Position numbers and translations under genes: made by a program | Shown: positions 35,033 to 46,170 of the stretch, piece after piece | Numbering within the stretch: position 1 is the first letter of the stretch | Layout: every line of letters begins with the position of its first letter | NCBI RefSeq assembly: GCF_024181285.1 | Contig: NZ_CP051201.1 | Coordinates: 1,302,001 to 1,366,000, forward strand | DNA length: 64,000 bases | Origin: Treponema sp. OMZ 790 | GTDB taxonomy: Bacteria > Spirochaetota > Spirochaetia > Treponematales > Treponemataceae | Reading direction: 5' to 3' | Notes under the pieces: model-generated | What the model saw: only the letters and a program-made list of their open reading frames with translations | Told to the model about the DNA's origin: nothing | Database searches by the model: none

Positions 35033-36250
35033 TTATTCAAAATATTCCCATGCAGGCATGATTTCTATTCTTTTGTCTTCTTGTACAAAAACATCATGCG
35101 AATTCTCGGTAAGGATTATACCTTTTTTAAGTTTAAAAAAATCCATTGCAGCCAATAAGCCTTTTATTTCCCGCTCCGTGTTATCATGCTCCAATTTTAA
35201 GCACACTTGAATACACATAGGGGTAGTATACGGATTGATAACAAAATCACATTCACAATTACCTTCGTTATAATAATAAATTTGCTTATCGTCAAAACTG
35301 CCGTATTTTCTACGCAACTCGTTAAATACGAAGTTTTCTAAAATATGCCCGGCATTTTCACTAAACGCAAAACCGGCGGTGCGTATAAAACCTATATCCG
35401 TAAAATAAACTTTTTTCGGTGCAAGGCTTTGCGCTTTTTGCGACCATGCAAATTTTTGAACCAAACTCAATAAATATGAGTTTTCAAAGTAGGAAAAATA
35501 TTCCAAAATTGTCGTATGAGATTTTACACCGGCAACATTTTTTAGTTTGCTGGGAGAAATCAAAGAACCTGCATGTGAAGCTAAAAAAATATAGAGTCTT
35601 TGTAAAGAGCGTTCATCCGATACATTGTACCTGACAGCTATATCCCTGTATAAAATATCTTTTTGAAGCTGTGTTAAAATTTCGGGGTTTTTTAATTTTA
35701 AATACTCAGGAAAACCGCCCATTTGAAAATATTTCTTAAAAGAATTATATCCTCTTTTTGTCTTTGAAAAAGTTAAGTATTCGGAATATGAAAAAGGAAA
35801 AAGTTCTTTAACAATATGTCTTCCTGTTAGTTTTGTCCCCAGCTCCCTGCTTAAAAGTGAAGCATTGGAACCTGTGAGCACCACTTTAAATCCCTGGTCA
35901 AGTTTTTGGCGTACATAAAGCTCCCAATTTGCTGCAGTTTGAATTTCATCAAAAAAGATAAGCTTTATGCCGGTTTCGTCTATGATCTCATCTAAAATAC
36001 CGTAGTCCGAAACTGAAAATTCAAGCAGACGCAAATCATCAAAATTTAAATAGAAAAACGGCTTTCCGGTCTTTTTTATAAATTGACGCAATAAAGTGCT
36101 TTTACCGCACCTTCTTACACCGCTTATAACAAGAGCATGATTTTTTATATCCGGAAGAAAATTTAAGGCAAATCGAAAAACACCGTCATCGGTATCTTTT
36201 ATGCTTTCAACTTGACTTAAATATATCTCACTTAATCTCGCCTTTTGCAT
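35033..36250 (-). CDS. AAA ATPase of the DUF4143 type
   Basis: A 405-residue ATPase with Walker A GVRRCGKST (44-52), Walker B LIFFDEIQ, a sensor LTGSNASLLS and arginine-finger region GRHIVKELFPFSYSEY. The C-terminal DUF4143 half ends with a nuclease-like FVINPYTTPMCIQVCLKLE strand. These proteins are widespread and their function is unsettled; some are thought to act on DNA or as toxin-like accessory proteins. It has its own consensus promoter and a 17-bp palindrome upstream. The predicted transcript starts about two bases before the ATG. A second family member lies at 52450-53724. Confidence 0.85.
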   Translation of the reverse strand: MQKARLSEIYLSQVESIKDTDDGVFRFALNFLPDIKNHALVISGVRRCGKSTLLRQFIKKTGKPFFYLNFDDLRLLEFSVSDYGILDEIIDETGIKLIFFDEIQTAANWELYVRQKLDQGFKVVLTGSNASLLSRELGTKLTGRHIVKELFPFSYSEYLTFSKTKRGYNSFKKYFQMGGFPEYLKLKNPEILTQLQKDILYRDIAVRYNVSDERSLQRLYIFLASHAGSLISPSKLKNVAGVKSHTTILEYFSYFENSYLLSLVQKFAWSQKAQSLAPKKVYFTDIGFIRTAGFAFSENAGHILENFVFNELRRKYGSFDDKQIYYYNEGNCECDFVINPYTTPMCIQVCLKLEHDNTEREIKGLLAAMDFFKLKKGIILTENSHDVFVQEDKRIEIMPAWEYFE

Positions 36251-36258
36251 ATATTAAA

Positions 36259-36286
36259 AGTATACACAAAAAATAAAATATGTCAA
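36259..36286 (-). promoter_or_regulatory. Sigma-70-type promoter for the DUF4143 ATPase and wzm
   Basis: On the minus strand TTGACA (36281-36286) is followed after 16 bases by TATACT (36259-36264). The expected start point falls near 36252, only about two bases before the ATG at 36250, so the message would be nearly leaderless. wzm follows the ATPase by 17 nt. Confidence 0.75.
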
Positions 36287-36289
36287 TGG

Positions 36290-36334
36290 TAATGGCATAA
36301 ATATGTCGATATCATCAACATATTTATGCCATTA
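36290..36334. promoter_or_regulatory. 17-bp inverted repeat upstream of the ATPase promoter
   Basis: Bases 36290-36306 and 36318-36334 form a perfect 17-bp inverted repeat with an 11-base spacer, ending three bases before the -35 box. There is no T-run in the minus-strand direction, which favours a protein operator over a terminator. It could equally be the transcription end of the upstream phosphonate operon. Confidence 0.7.
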
Positions 36335-36345
36335 CAAATGGAGTA

Positions 36346-39325
<2,980 letters not shown>

Positions 39326-40627
39326 TTATTTAGTTCCCGGAATAAGTTCCAAAATTTGTTTAATCGAAAGACACAATTCATTCACTTCTAAAGAGCGCTC
39401 AGCTTCCAAAATAGTTTGAGCCGCTTTAAGCATTGCAGGATACGAAGCGCGCAGCATGTGGTTTGCATAAATGATTATATTTGCACCCCAAGCAGCCAAT
39501 TCTTTTTCAGTAAACTGATTGTAAGTAGTAGGCACTAAAACTATCGGAACTTTTTCGTATTCCTTTCTAAAGCGTCCGCAAAACTCTTTTATGTCGTTTC
39601 CGTGTTTTTCCTTACTGTGAATCATAACGCCGTCGGCACCGGCTTTTACATAGGCAAAGGCGCGCTCCAAGGCTTCGTCCACAGTACCGCCTGCAATTAA
39701 GGCTTCAAGACGGGCAATAATCATAAAGTCCTTTGTAACTTGCGCTTTTTTTCCTTCGGAAATTTTATGAGAAAACTCTTCGACAGAAGCCAGTTCCTGT
39801 TTTGCTTCCGTACCGAAAAGACTGTTCTTTTTTAAGCCTACCTTGTCCTCAATTATAATTGCAGAAACGCCGTTACGCTCAAGGGTGCGGACAGTAAAAA
39901 CAAAGTGTTCAGGCTTTCCGCCGGTGTCTCCGTCATAAATAATAGGCTTAGTGGTGCATTCAAGAATGTCTGTTAAACTTTGCAGACGGGTTGTAAGGTC
40001 AACCGCTTCAATGTCGGGTTTTCCCTTACTGGTAGAATCGGTGAGGCTTGAAGACCACATTCCGTCATAGCGGTGAACCCCGTCATCTTTTTGCACTTCA
40101 AGGTTTTCGATAATAAGACCTGAAAGGCCGGAATGAGCTTCCATTATTCGGACTATGGGCTTAGCTTCAATAAGGCGGCGCAAGGTTTTCCTTCTTATAT
40201 CGGGAGTAGTGCCTATGCTGTGCATATTTGAAGCAAGCGCACTTGAATTGATTCCCTTTGTGTACGGAACTTCAATAACTTTGCCGCCCCATTCTTTCAT
40301 CACTTCGATAACTTCATCGCGGATTTTACTTAAAGAGCCGGTTTTCCAATCATCGCCGTGAATAATAAAATCAGGTCTTATTTTTTTTAAGTTCGGAACA
40401 TAAGACCAGTCTTCCTGCGGGACAACTTCGCTCACACCCTTTATGTTTTCTACAACTTGCTTACGCTGCTCATAAGTGAGATACGGAAGCCGTTTATGTG
40501 AAACGATTGCACTGTCGGTTAATAAGCCGATTATCAGATGCCCGTGTTTTGCACCCTCATTGATGATGTTTATAATCCCCGGGTGAATAATATCTCCGGT
40601 AAGTCCCAGATAAATTGTTTTTTCCAT
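39326..40627 (-). CDS. pepM: PEP mutase with N-terminal cytidylyltransferase-like domain
   Basis: A 433-residue protein. The ATG at 40627 has AAGGA ten bases upstream; a frame six codons longer lacks this. Residues 1-135 resemble glycerol-3-phosphate cytidylyltransferases, but the HxGH motif reads IHPGII (second His is Ile) and the TxGxS loop reads YTKGINSS. Residues 150-433 are PEP mutase with YDGDTGG (231-237) and the catalytic EDKVGLKKNS at 260-269. It rearranges phosphoenolpyruvate to phosphonopyruvate. The N-domain may be non-catalytic because the fused PntC downstream already supplies cytidylyl transfer. Confidence 0.92.
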   Translation of the reverse strand: MEKTIYLGLTGDIIHPGIINIINEGAKHGHLIIGLLTDSAIVSHKRLPYLTYEQRKQVVENIKGVSEVVPQEDWSYVPNLKKIRPDFIIHGDDWKTGSLSKIRDEVIEVMKEWGGKVIEVPYTKGINSSALASNMHSIGTTPDIRRKTLRRLIEAKPIVRIMEAHSGLSGLIIENLEVQKDDGVHRYDGMWSSSLTDSTSKGKPDIEAVDLTTRLQSLTDILECTTKPIIYDGDTGGKPEHFVFTVRTLERNGVSAIIIEDKVGLKKNSLFGTEAKQELASVEEFSHKISEGKKAQVTKDFMIIARLEALIAGGTVDEALERAFAYVKAGADGVMIHSKEKHGNDIKEFCGRFRKEYEKVPIVLVPTTYNQFTEKELAAWGANIIIYANHMLRASYPAMLKAAQTILEAERSLEVNELCLSIKQILELIPGTK

Positions 40628-40647
40628 AAATAAAATTCCTTGCAAGA

Positions 40648-41133
40648 TTATATTTTAAAATTTTTAGTTAGCTCCTCAGCCTTTTTTATAAGAGGCTGAT
40701 ACAGGGTTCTAAAACGATCCCAAGAAGAAAAAAGAAGATTTAATGCTTCAACAACATCTTCTTCTCGTTCAGGATACTCGTGGGCAAGATTATTTCTGAT
40801 GACCCTAAAAAACTGCCAATCATTTACGGAAGACAATAAGCCTAATTTTTCAAGCCTATTAAGTACATCGATAAACGGAATTATTCTATCATCGTTTTCC
40901 AACACCTCATAGAGGGCAGGAATTAATCTTAATCCGATACAATCCTGTAATTTTGAAAACCTGTACAAAAACTGATCTAAAACGGCAACTCTTTCATCAT
41001 CAAAAGAATTAATGCTATTTTCGGTAAGAGGAAAAAAAGGTTCTAAACATCCTAAAGCTTTTAAAATCCTTGCTTCGTGTTTTTCACACTCCTCTTTAGC
41101 AGAAATAAGCTTTAATCTTTCTACCTCTCCCAT
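40648..41133 (-). CDS. hepT: HEPN toxin of HepT/MntA type
   Basis: A 161-residue all-helical HEPN protein. The RNase motif reads RNNLAHEY, matching the RX4HXY pattern exactly, including the tyrosine that MntA modifies with AMP in the known Shewanella pair. It lies 21 nt before pepM and overlaps the MNT gene by 13 nt. In this family the HEPN protein is an RNase-like toxin silenced by the partner nucleotidyltransferase. It is larger than the minimal HepT (about 130 residues) because of a longer N-terminus. Confidence 0.83.
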   Translation of the reverse strand: MGEVERLKLISAKEECEKHEARILKALGCLEPFFPLTENSINSFDDERVAVLDQFLYRFSKLQDCIGLRLIPALYEVLENDDRIIPFIDVLNRLEKLGLLSSVNDWQFFRVIRNNLAHEYPEREEDVVEALNLLFSSWDRFRTLYQPLIKKAEELTKNFKI

Positions 41134-41429
41134 AAAACAAGACCATCCTTATACGCATTTTTTACAACCAATCTTTTATCCTCTACTCCGTATGAAGTGA
41201 TAAGATCAATCCTCCGTTCTCCAAGTTTGGTTTGAATTTCGGCTAAGGCATTAATCTTTTCCCTAAAAGCTGAGGAAGGCTCGGAGGGAGTTTCAACCAG
41301 GAGATCTATATCTCCGCCTTTTTTACCGTCATCAGCACGGGAACCGAAAAGAATTATCTTAAAAACTTCAGGAAAATTCTTACAAATAGCATTTATTATA
41401 ATATTCTTCGACCATTCATCTAAACGCAT
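41121..41429 (-). CDS. mntA: MNT-domain nucleotidyltransferase antitoxin (MntA-like)
   Basis: A 102-residue minimal nucleotidyltransferase. The ATG at 41429 gives MRLDEWSKN; a GTG ten codons upstream is less likely. The active-site motif is ILFGSRADDGKKGGDIDLLV, with Gly-Ser and the Asp-x-Asp pair. It would AMPylate the HEPN partner and so neutralise it. It is the first gene of the toxin-antitoxin pair and sits upstream of pepM. A closely related stand-alone MNT function is possible but unlikely given the partner. Confidence 0.83.
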   Translation of the reverse strand: MRLDEWSKNIIINAICKNFPEVFKIILFGSRADDGKKGGDIDLLVETPSEPSSAFREKINALAEIQTKLGERRIDLITSYGVEDKRLVVKNAYKDGLVLWER

Positions 41430-41493
41430 AAAAATCCCATGTCGTTTACTTAAAATCACTCATCTGCAGGCAGCTTGGAAAGGTTTTGAGCAT

Positions 41494-41522
41494 AAAAAAA
41501 GCTCTTTATTTTTCAAAAGAGC
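41494..41522 (-). terminator. Terminator after the antiporter gene
   Basis: On the minus strand a GCTCTTT stem (pairing 41501-41507 with 41516-41522) is followed by a run of seven T at 41494-41500. This fits a rho-independent terminator about 175 bases downstream of the antiporter stop and just upstream of mntA. Confidence 0.75.
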
Positions 41523-41535
41523 ACAAAAAACCATT

Positions 41536-41562
41536 GCTTTTTTATAGTTTTTATAAAAAAGC
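41536..41562. repeat. 11-bp perfect inverted repeat in the antiporter/mntA gap
   Basis: Bases 41536-41546 and 41552-41562 are perfect inverted copies (GCTTTTTTATA and its complement) with a 5-base loop. With A/T runs on both arms it may be a second, bidirectional terminator backing up the one at 41494. Bases 41563-41697 show no coding signal. Confidence 0.55.
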
Positions 41563-41697
41563 TAATCAAAAACAAATTACCGGCCGCCTGCAAAAGATCG
41601 CCGAAACAGATTCAGTTGCAAAAAAACCTCGTCACCCGATAATACACTAAAAATTAAAGACTTTCAATAGGTTTCTAAAAATAAATAAAAAAAATGC

Positions 41698-43446
41698 CTA
41701 ATCCGGCTCATAAGCCGTTTTATGCAATTCGATAATTTTTCGATGTAAAAAATGATCCACCATCTCTTTTTCGGCCATGCCTAAAGGCTCCCCATTATCG
41801 CCTATTATGGGAACCGCATAAATATCTTTTTCGGTATAAAGTTCATATAAATCTTTAAGACCTGTTTTTGCGGAACAAAAAGTATTTGCAGGCTGCATAA
41901 TATCCATTGCAAAAACACAATCATAGATAGCCGTCATTGTCAATGTTTCTTTTAGATGCTCAAGGCTTATCATACCGGCAAGGCAGCCGTCGGCATCTTT
42001 AACGGCATAATTTAAGTTAGGGCTGCGGCTAAAAGAATCTATTATGGCACTCAAGGGCATATTTTCAGGAATTATTGCAGGAGAATCTGAAGAGCAGATT
42101 GTTTTTCCATTCCATACAACATCCCCGACTGATAATGTACATAGCAAATCTTCCTCGGTAATATCCAGACCGCATTCTCCTGACTTTTTTACCCCGTATT
42201 TTACGCATATGGGACCGGCCAACTGGACTATAAAGGTTGTTGCAGTAATTATGAGCAGAATAGTCGGTCCTATTGTATCAGAAAAATCATGTCCGGCCGA
42301 AATAGAAAGACCGATAGCAACACCGGCCTGACTTAAAAGACAAAACGGCAAATACTTTCTGACTGTTTCCGGAGCCTTTGTAAGCCAAGATCCCATGATA
42401 GAGCCTATTGTTTTCCCAAATGTGCGTAAAAAAACATATAAAAGAGCTAAAAGCGCAACAAAGGGTGTAACATTCCAAATATTCAATTTGGCTCCCACCA
42501 AAACAAAAAACAGCACATATATGGGAGGAGTAAAATTTTCTACCAATGTGAAAGTGGAACGGGTTTTTACCGGAGCAAAATTAACCATAAAAAAACCCAA
42601 AGCCATCGCAGCCAAAATGGTATCAAGGCTGAGAAGATAAGCAATCCCTGTAGAAAGAAGGAGACAACCTAAAGAAAAGCCTAAGATACGGCCGGGATCG
42701 GTCATCATATTTCTGATTATGAGACTTAAAAAAAAGCCTATTATACTGCCCAAACAAATAGACCCGAAGATATTATATAAAAGTAAAAGAATTTGTTTTC
42801 CGAAACTTGCAGTTTGTGCTCCCAAAAGAGAGGCAGCTATCGATGAAGCAAGTGCATACAAAACCAAAGCTACGGCATCATCCATAGCAACAATACCTAA
42901 AACTGTAGTAGTCAAAGGCCCCCTTGTTCTGTTTTCTCTCAAAACATCCGTGGTCGCAGCAGGAGCCGTCGCCGAAGATATAGCGCCTAAAATCAATCCT
43001 AAAGAAATTGAAGCCGGAAAATTCTTTGTAACAAAATATGAAACAACGGAAACTACACTTGAAACCGTTATAAACGGAACTATGGATTCAAAAATCAAAA
43101 TACCGACAAATTGAGCTCCATATTTTTTGATTACCTTGGTTTTTAACTCTCCTCCGATCAAAAAACCTATAAGAGCAAGGGCTATACCTGACAAAGGATC
43201 CAAAGCCGTAATTATTTGTGCAGACAAAATCTGAAAGCCCGACTGTCCTATTATGATACCGATCACAATATAACCTACAACCTGAGGTATCTTTAATTTT
43301 TTAAACAAGGTTCCGCCGATGGCGCCTAAAAGTAAAATTATTCCCAAAAGTAAAATGAGATTTGTATTTTCAAGCCGTGAAAAGTGCATAAAAGCGGGAA
43401 GGAATTCAGCCAATTTATTCATAATTGTAAATAATAGCTCATTCAA
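41698..43446 (-). CDS. CPA2 (Kef-type) cation:proton antiporter with CBS pair
   Basis: A 582-residue membrane protein. About 12 hydrophobic segments in residues 20-405 match the CPA2 antiporter fold (LKIPQVVGYIVIGIIIG, SATAPAATTDVL, MALGFFMVNFAP). Residues about 440-580 hold two CBS domains that sense adenine nucleotides. It would exchange Na+ or K+ for H+ across the inner membrane. The start at 43446 has no obvious ribosome site, so an ATG eight codons on is possible. Its promoter region overlaps that of the plus-strand gene starting at 43539. Confidence 0.85.
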   Translation of the reverse strand: MNELLFTIMNKLAEFLPAFMHFSRLENTNLILLLGIILLLGAIGGTLFKKLKIPQVVGYIVIGIIIGQSGFQILSAQIITALDPLSGIALALIGFLIGGELKTKVIKKYGAQFVGILIFESIVPFITVSSVVSVVSYFVTKNFPASISLGLILGAISSATAPAATTDVLRENRTRGPLTTTVLGIVAMDDAVALVLYALASSIAASLLGAQTASFGKQILLLLYNIFGSICLGSIIGFFLSLIIRNMMTDPGRILGFSLGCLLLSTGIAYLLSLDTILAAMALGFFMVNFAPVKTRSTFTLVENFTPPIYVLFFVLVGAKLNIWNVTPFVALLALLYVFLRTFGKTIGSIMGSWLTKAPETVRKYLPFCLLSQAGVAIGLSISAGHDFSDTIGPTILLIITATTFIVQLAGPICVKYGVKKSGECGLDITEEDLLCTLSVGDVVWNGKTICSSDSPAIIPENMPLSAIIDSFSRSPNLNYAVKDADGCLAGMISLEHLKETLTMTAIYDCVFAMDIMQPANTFCSAKTGLKDLYELYTEKDIYAVPIIGDNGEPLGMAEKEMVDHFLHRKIIELHKTAYEPD

Positions 43447-43502
43447 AAAAAAAAGTAAATAAGTATACCGGTATAAAACGCAAATTTCTCAATTTTGATA
43501 AA

Positions 43503-43529
43503 TTGACAAGGTTTAAAAAAGAGTATAAA
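43503..43529 (+). promoter_or_regulatory. Promoter for the small plus-strand gene at 43539
   Basis: TTGACA at 43503-43508 and TATAAA at 43524-43529 with a 15-base spacer. The start point would be near 43536, a few bases before the ATG at 43539, making the transcript leaderless. It also rules out the longer frame that would begin at 43503, inside the -35 box. Confidence 0.7.
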
Positions 43530-43536
43530 CTCTTTT
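43517..43536. promoter_or_regulatory. 20-bp palindrome over the -10 box
   Basis: AAAAGAGT (43517-43524) and ACTCTTTT (43529-43536) flank ATAA. The palindrome covers the -10 element of the promoter for the gene at 43539 and is a good operator candidate, perhaps for self-regulation. It is visible directly; the role is inference. Confidence 0.6.
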
Positions 43537-43538
43537 CT

Positions 43539-43778
43539 ATGACCTTATATGAATACTATATTATCTATCCTGATGGAGAAAAACAAGAAATTAACGGCCC
43601 GGTATCGGTCGGAACTTTTTTGGATATAAACGGAAATGAGCTGCCGCAAAGACTTCCTACAAATAAGATGATCGTTTATCAGGTACAAAGTAAACGGACT
43701 ATCGAAAACCGAGGAATAGTTCAAATCATTTATATTGTCGAACAGCTCGATGCAGAAGAACTTTTAAATTATGTTTAA
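43539..43778 (+). CDS. Small conserved-looking protein, function unknown
   Basis: A 79-residue protein beginning MTLYEYYIIYPDG. I chose the ATG at 43539 because the promoter ends just before it. It has alternating strands and turns (EKQEINGPVSVGTFLDING, IVYQVQSKRTIENRG, IIYIVEQLDAEEL) and is predicted to be a small beta-rich protein. I do not recognise a family. It is followed after 23 nt by a nuclease-like gene in the same direction and may be its partner. Codon use and start position support it as real. Confidence 0.62.
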   Translation: MTLYEYYIIYPDGEKQEINGPVSVGTFLDINGNELPQRLPTNKMIVYQVQSKRTIENRGIVQIIYIVEQLDAEELLNYV

Positions 43779-43801
43779 ACACTTAAAACTATACGCAATA
43801 A

Positions 43802-44470
43802 ATGATAAATACTTATAACGAAAGTGACTTACACAAAAGCCTGAAAGAGCATTTTTGCCCTCAAAAGGCCAAGATGGAACAAGCTCTTTTAGGAAGCATC
43901 TGTGATATTCTTTGCGATAACGGAAAAGTCATAGAGATACAAACTTCAAATTTGAGTGCACTGCGGTCAAAATTAGAAAAATTTTTACCTAAACACAAGG
44001 TTATGATTGTCTATCCAATAGCCGAAGATTCGTACATAAGGGTTATAAATACTGACGGAACAACAAAATGTACAAGAAAAAGTCCTAAGCATGGCTCATT
44101 TTTTCAAATTTTTAAGGAAATGTCGGGGGTTTACCATCTGATAGACAATAAAAATTTAAGTTTTAAACTTGTATATATAAGCTGTGAGATTATAAAATCC
44201 GATACGGATACCAAAAAAAAGAAAGGATACGGAATTATAAACAAAAAGCTCATAGAAATACATAGAATTGAAGACTATAAAAATATGAAAGCAATATGCA
44301 AAAAAGTTTTAAACCTTCTCCCTGAAGAATTTACGAATAACGATATAAAAAAACTGGGAGCAAAAAAACACGCTTCTTATACGAGCTGGTTTTTAAAAAA
44401 AACTGAAATTATATGCTCCGCAGGTAAAGAAGGCAGATTTACACTATACAGAAAAATTAATGACATATAA
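43802..44470 (+). CDS. PD-(D/E)XK nuclease-like protein
   Basis: A 222-residue protein. The core reads ICDILCDNGKVIEIQTSNLS, giving an Asp, then Glu-x-Gln strand with Ser/Leu following, then LRSKLEKFL and HKVMIVYPIAE. This ordering matches the PD-(D/E)XK-like family with an IEIQT active-site strand that I recall from hypothetical proteins in many phyla. The usual downstream Lys is replaced by Gln, as in that family. No methyltransferase is adjacent, so a restriction role is not indicated. It follows the 79-residue gene and ends on a strong terminator. Confidence 0.6.
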   Translation: MINTYNESDLHKSLKEHFCPQKAKMEQALLGSICDILCDNGKVIEIQTSNLSALRSKLEKFLPKHKVMIVYPIAEDSYIRVINTDGTTKCTRKSPKHGSFFQIFKEMSGVYHLIDNKNLSFKLVYISCEIIKSDTDTKKKKGYGIINKKLIEIHRIEDYKNMKAICKKVLNLLPEEFTNNDIKKLGAKKHASYTSWFLKKTEIICSAGKEGRFTLYRKINDI

Positions 44471-44513
44471 AAAAGGGTTAAAACTTCTTTAATAAAAAGT
44501 TCTAACCCTTTTT
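44470..44513. terminator. Bidirectional terminator between the nuclease-like gene and flaA
   Basis: Bases 44470-44486 pair with 44497-44513 (AAAAAGGGTT arm, one mismatch), leaving A-runs on one side and T-runs on the other. It starts within the stop codon of the plus-strand gene and can end transcripts from both sides. Confidence 0.85.
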
Positions 44514-44545
44514 AGAATAAAAATTATATTTTACAAATAAAAAGC

Positions 44546-44561
44546 CTTTTACCCGTAAAAG
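44546..44561 (-). terminator. Terminator just after the flaA pair
   Basis: On the minus strand CTTTTAC and GTAAAAG arms pair around a short loop and are followed by a GCTTTTTATTT tract. It lies a few bases after the flaA stop at 44567 and before the stronger bidirectional hairpin. Confidence 0.6.
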
Positions 44562-44566
44562 TTATT

Positions 44567-45304
44567 TTACCAGTTATCGGACATATCGTCTTCATCCCGC
44601 ATATCAACTTCATATAAGTCGCTTACGACACGAAGATCATCAAAGTAGATATAATAATGACCGTAAGCTTCTTCCGGATCGCATTCGATTCTGAAACCTA
44701 CAATCTTAAGTCCCATACTTGTTCCATAGTGATAATCTTTTTGGATAATACCTGTTTTACCGGCAGAATTCTGCGGCGGGATAGCAACAGTCATAAGCTT
44801 CCAACCTGAATGGTTTAATTTTCCTACATAAAGCTCAAATCTTTTTCCCCAAAAATCTTCTACTATGAGTTTCATGGTATGCGGATAACTTCGTCCTACA
44901 ACCCAAACACTTGCAGTCTTGGCAATTCCTTCTACGGGAAGAGCCTTTGTCGCATGAACTTCAAAAGAATTATGTCCGCGTCGATAAAATGAAACCTTAA
45001 CACCTAAAACCTTTTCATCGGTAAGCTCAAGACCTTCCTCTGCAGGAATGGGCTTCTTATTCATAGGATTACCGTTAAAAAGTCTGGATCGTATTACACC
45101 TTCATCTGCAGACATCATTGAATACCAAGTGCCTTCAGTTTCAAACTTTTCGATAGAAACTTCTTTAATTCTCTGCTGAGCGGAATCAACACCGACTTTA
45201 TTCGGGTCAGCAGCTTCTATTGTAGAAAAGTTGTCGTTTTGCTGAGCAAAAGAAAATGCAACAAATCCTGCCAAAAACAAAATTATAGCTATACTCTTTT
45301 TCAT
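44567..45304 (-). CDS. flaA: FlaA-type periplasmic flagellar filament sheath protein, second copy
   Basis: A 245-residue exported protein with a signal peptide (MKKSIAIILFLAGFVAFSFAQ). The mature part has the FlaA pattern: VSFYRRGHNSFEVHATK, VWVVGRSYPHTMKLIVEDFWG and YYIYFDDLRVVSD near the C-terminus. FlaA proteins coat the FlaB core of spirochaete flagella in the periplasm. It sits 21 nt after its paralogue with a GGAGG ribosome site. The acidic C-terminal tail (DMRDEDDMSDNW) differs from the other copy. Major-sheath FlaA may be a different gene elsewhere, since treponemes carry several. Confidence 0.85.
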   Translation of the reverse strand: MKKSIAIILFLAGFVAFSFAQQNDNFSTIEAADPNKVGVDSAQQRIKEVSIEKFETEGTWYSMMSADEGVIRSRLFNGNPMNKKPIPAEEGLELTDEKVLGVKVSFYRRGHNSFEVHATKALPVEGIAKTASVWVVGRSYPHTMKLIVEDFWGKRFELYVGKLNHSGWKLMTVAIPPQNSAGKTGIIQKDYHYGTSMGLKIVGFRIECDPEEAYGHYYIYFDDLRVVSDLYEVDMRDEDDMSDNW

Positions 45305-45324
45305 TATTTACCTCCACACCGCAC

Positions 45325-46035
45325 CTATTCGGTTTTTTCACCATCGATAGACAAATCAGCCAATTCATATCCGTCATAAGAATCGACAAACACGTCTGTC
45401 AAGGCTTTAAATTCATCAAAAAATATCTTAAATGAATCAACTCTTTCAAAAGGAGCAGTTCTGATTCTAAAAGCTACAAAAGTAAGTTTATTTTTATTTC
45501 CGAGATATTTGGATGCCTGAGGAATGTTTGTAGGAACGGTAACATGCATATTTTTCCATCCCTTAAAGTTAACGGGACCTAAGGGCAATGTATGAGTTCG
45601 TCCTTCGCAATCTCGTACGAGGATTTCGATGTAGTAGTAATATCCTGCACCCCAAACCCACATATCCAATCGGTGTATATTTCCTTTAAAGGGGATTTCA
45701 TAGGGCTTGCCGTCTTTAGCAGGAACAATGTCAACCCAGTTATCGCCTTTTCGGTTAAACTTAAACTCCAACCCAAGAAATTTAGCATTTTCATCATCAT
45801 TATTCATTACTTTTACAGCACGGGGCATACCGTCAAGATATTGAATCTTAGGATAACCCTCAGTAATAAATTTGCTTCCAACAGGCTGATAAGCCCAACC
45901 CTGACCGTCAGGATTGTCAAATGTATCAACCATATAAGTTTGATAATTAATCGAACCACTCTGCGCCGTTAAAGGTGCAAATGCGAACAACAACATTAAA
46001 GCAATGCCCGCAAAAACTAAACCGCCATGTTTCAT
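45325..46035 (-). CDS. flaA: FlaA-type periplasmic flagellar filament sheath protein, first copy
   Basis: A 236-residue protein with a signal peptide ending near LTAQSGS. It shares with the next gene the FlaA core: LEFKFNRKGDNWVDI, LDMWVWGAGYYYYIEILVRD and SFKIFFDEFKALTD. Transcription starts from a perfect consensus promoter 39-67 bases upstream of the ATG, and an AGGAG site precedes the ATG. It is the lead gene of a two-gene flaA operon. Sequence divergence from its partner suggests different positions in the sheath. Confidence 0.85.
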   Translation of the reverse strand: MKHGGLVFAGIALMLLFAFAPLTAQSGSINYQTYMVDTFDNPDGQGWAYQPVGSKFITEGYPKIQYLDGMPRAVKVMNNDDENAKFLGLEFKFNRKGDNWVDIVPAKDGKPYEIPFKGNIHRLDMWVWGAGYYYYIEILVRDCEGRTHTLPLGPVNFKGWKNMHVTVPTNIPQASKYLGNKNKLTFVAFRIRTAPFERVDSFKIFFDEFKALTDVFVDSYDGYELADLSIDGEKTE

Positions 46036-46073
46036 GTATAACTCCTTTTGTTTCGTTTCAAACTCTGTGTTGT

Positions 46074-46102
46074 ATTATATTGTAAAAAACATTATTTGTC
46101 AA
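46074..46102 (-). promoter_or_regulatory. Perfect consensus promoter of the flaA pair
   Basis: Minus strand TTGACA (46097-46102), a 17-base spacer and TATAAT (46074-46079), both boxes identical to the sigma-70 consensus. It predicts strong constitutive expression of flaA through the housekeeping sigma factor. Confidence 0.85.
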
Positions 46103-46170
46103 ACAAAAAACAACATTTTCTGCAAAAAATAAACACACATAGTCAGTATCGGCAAATTACATCCGTTTCT

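Noticed and set aside
42719..43114. 131-codon plus-strand frame opposite the antiporter
   Set aside because: Low-complexity Lys/Ala/Ile composition typical of an antisense shadow of membrane segments.
43503..43538. Upstream start for the small plus-strand gene
   Set aside because: This stretch is the promoter itself; the transcript begins after it.
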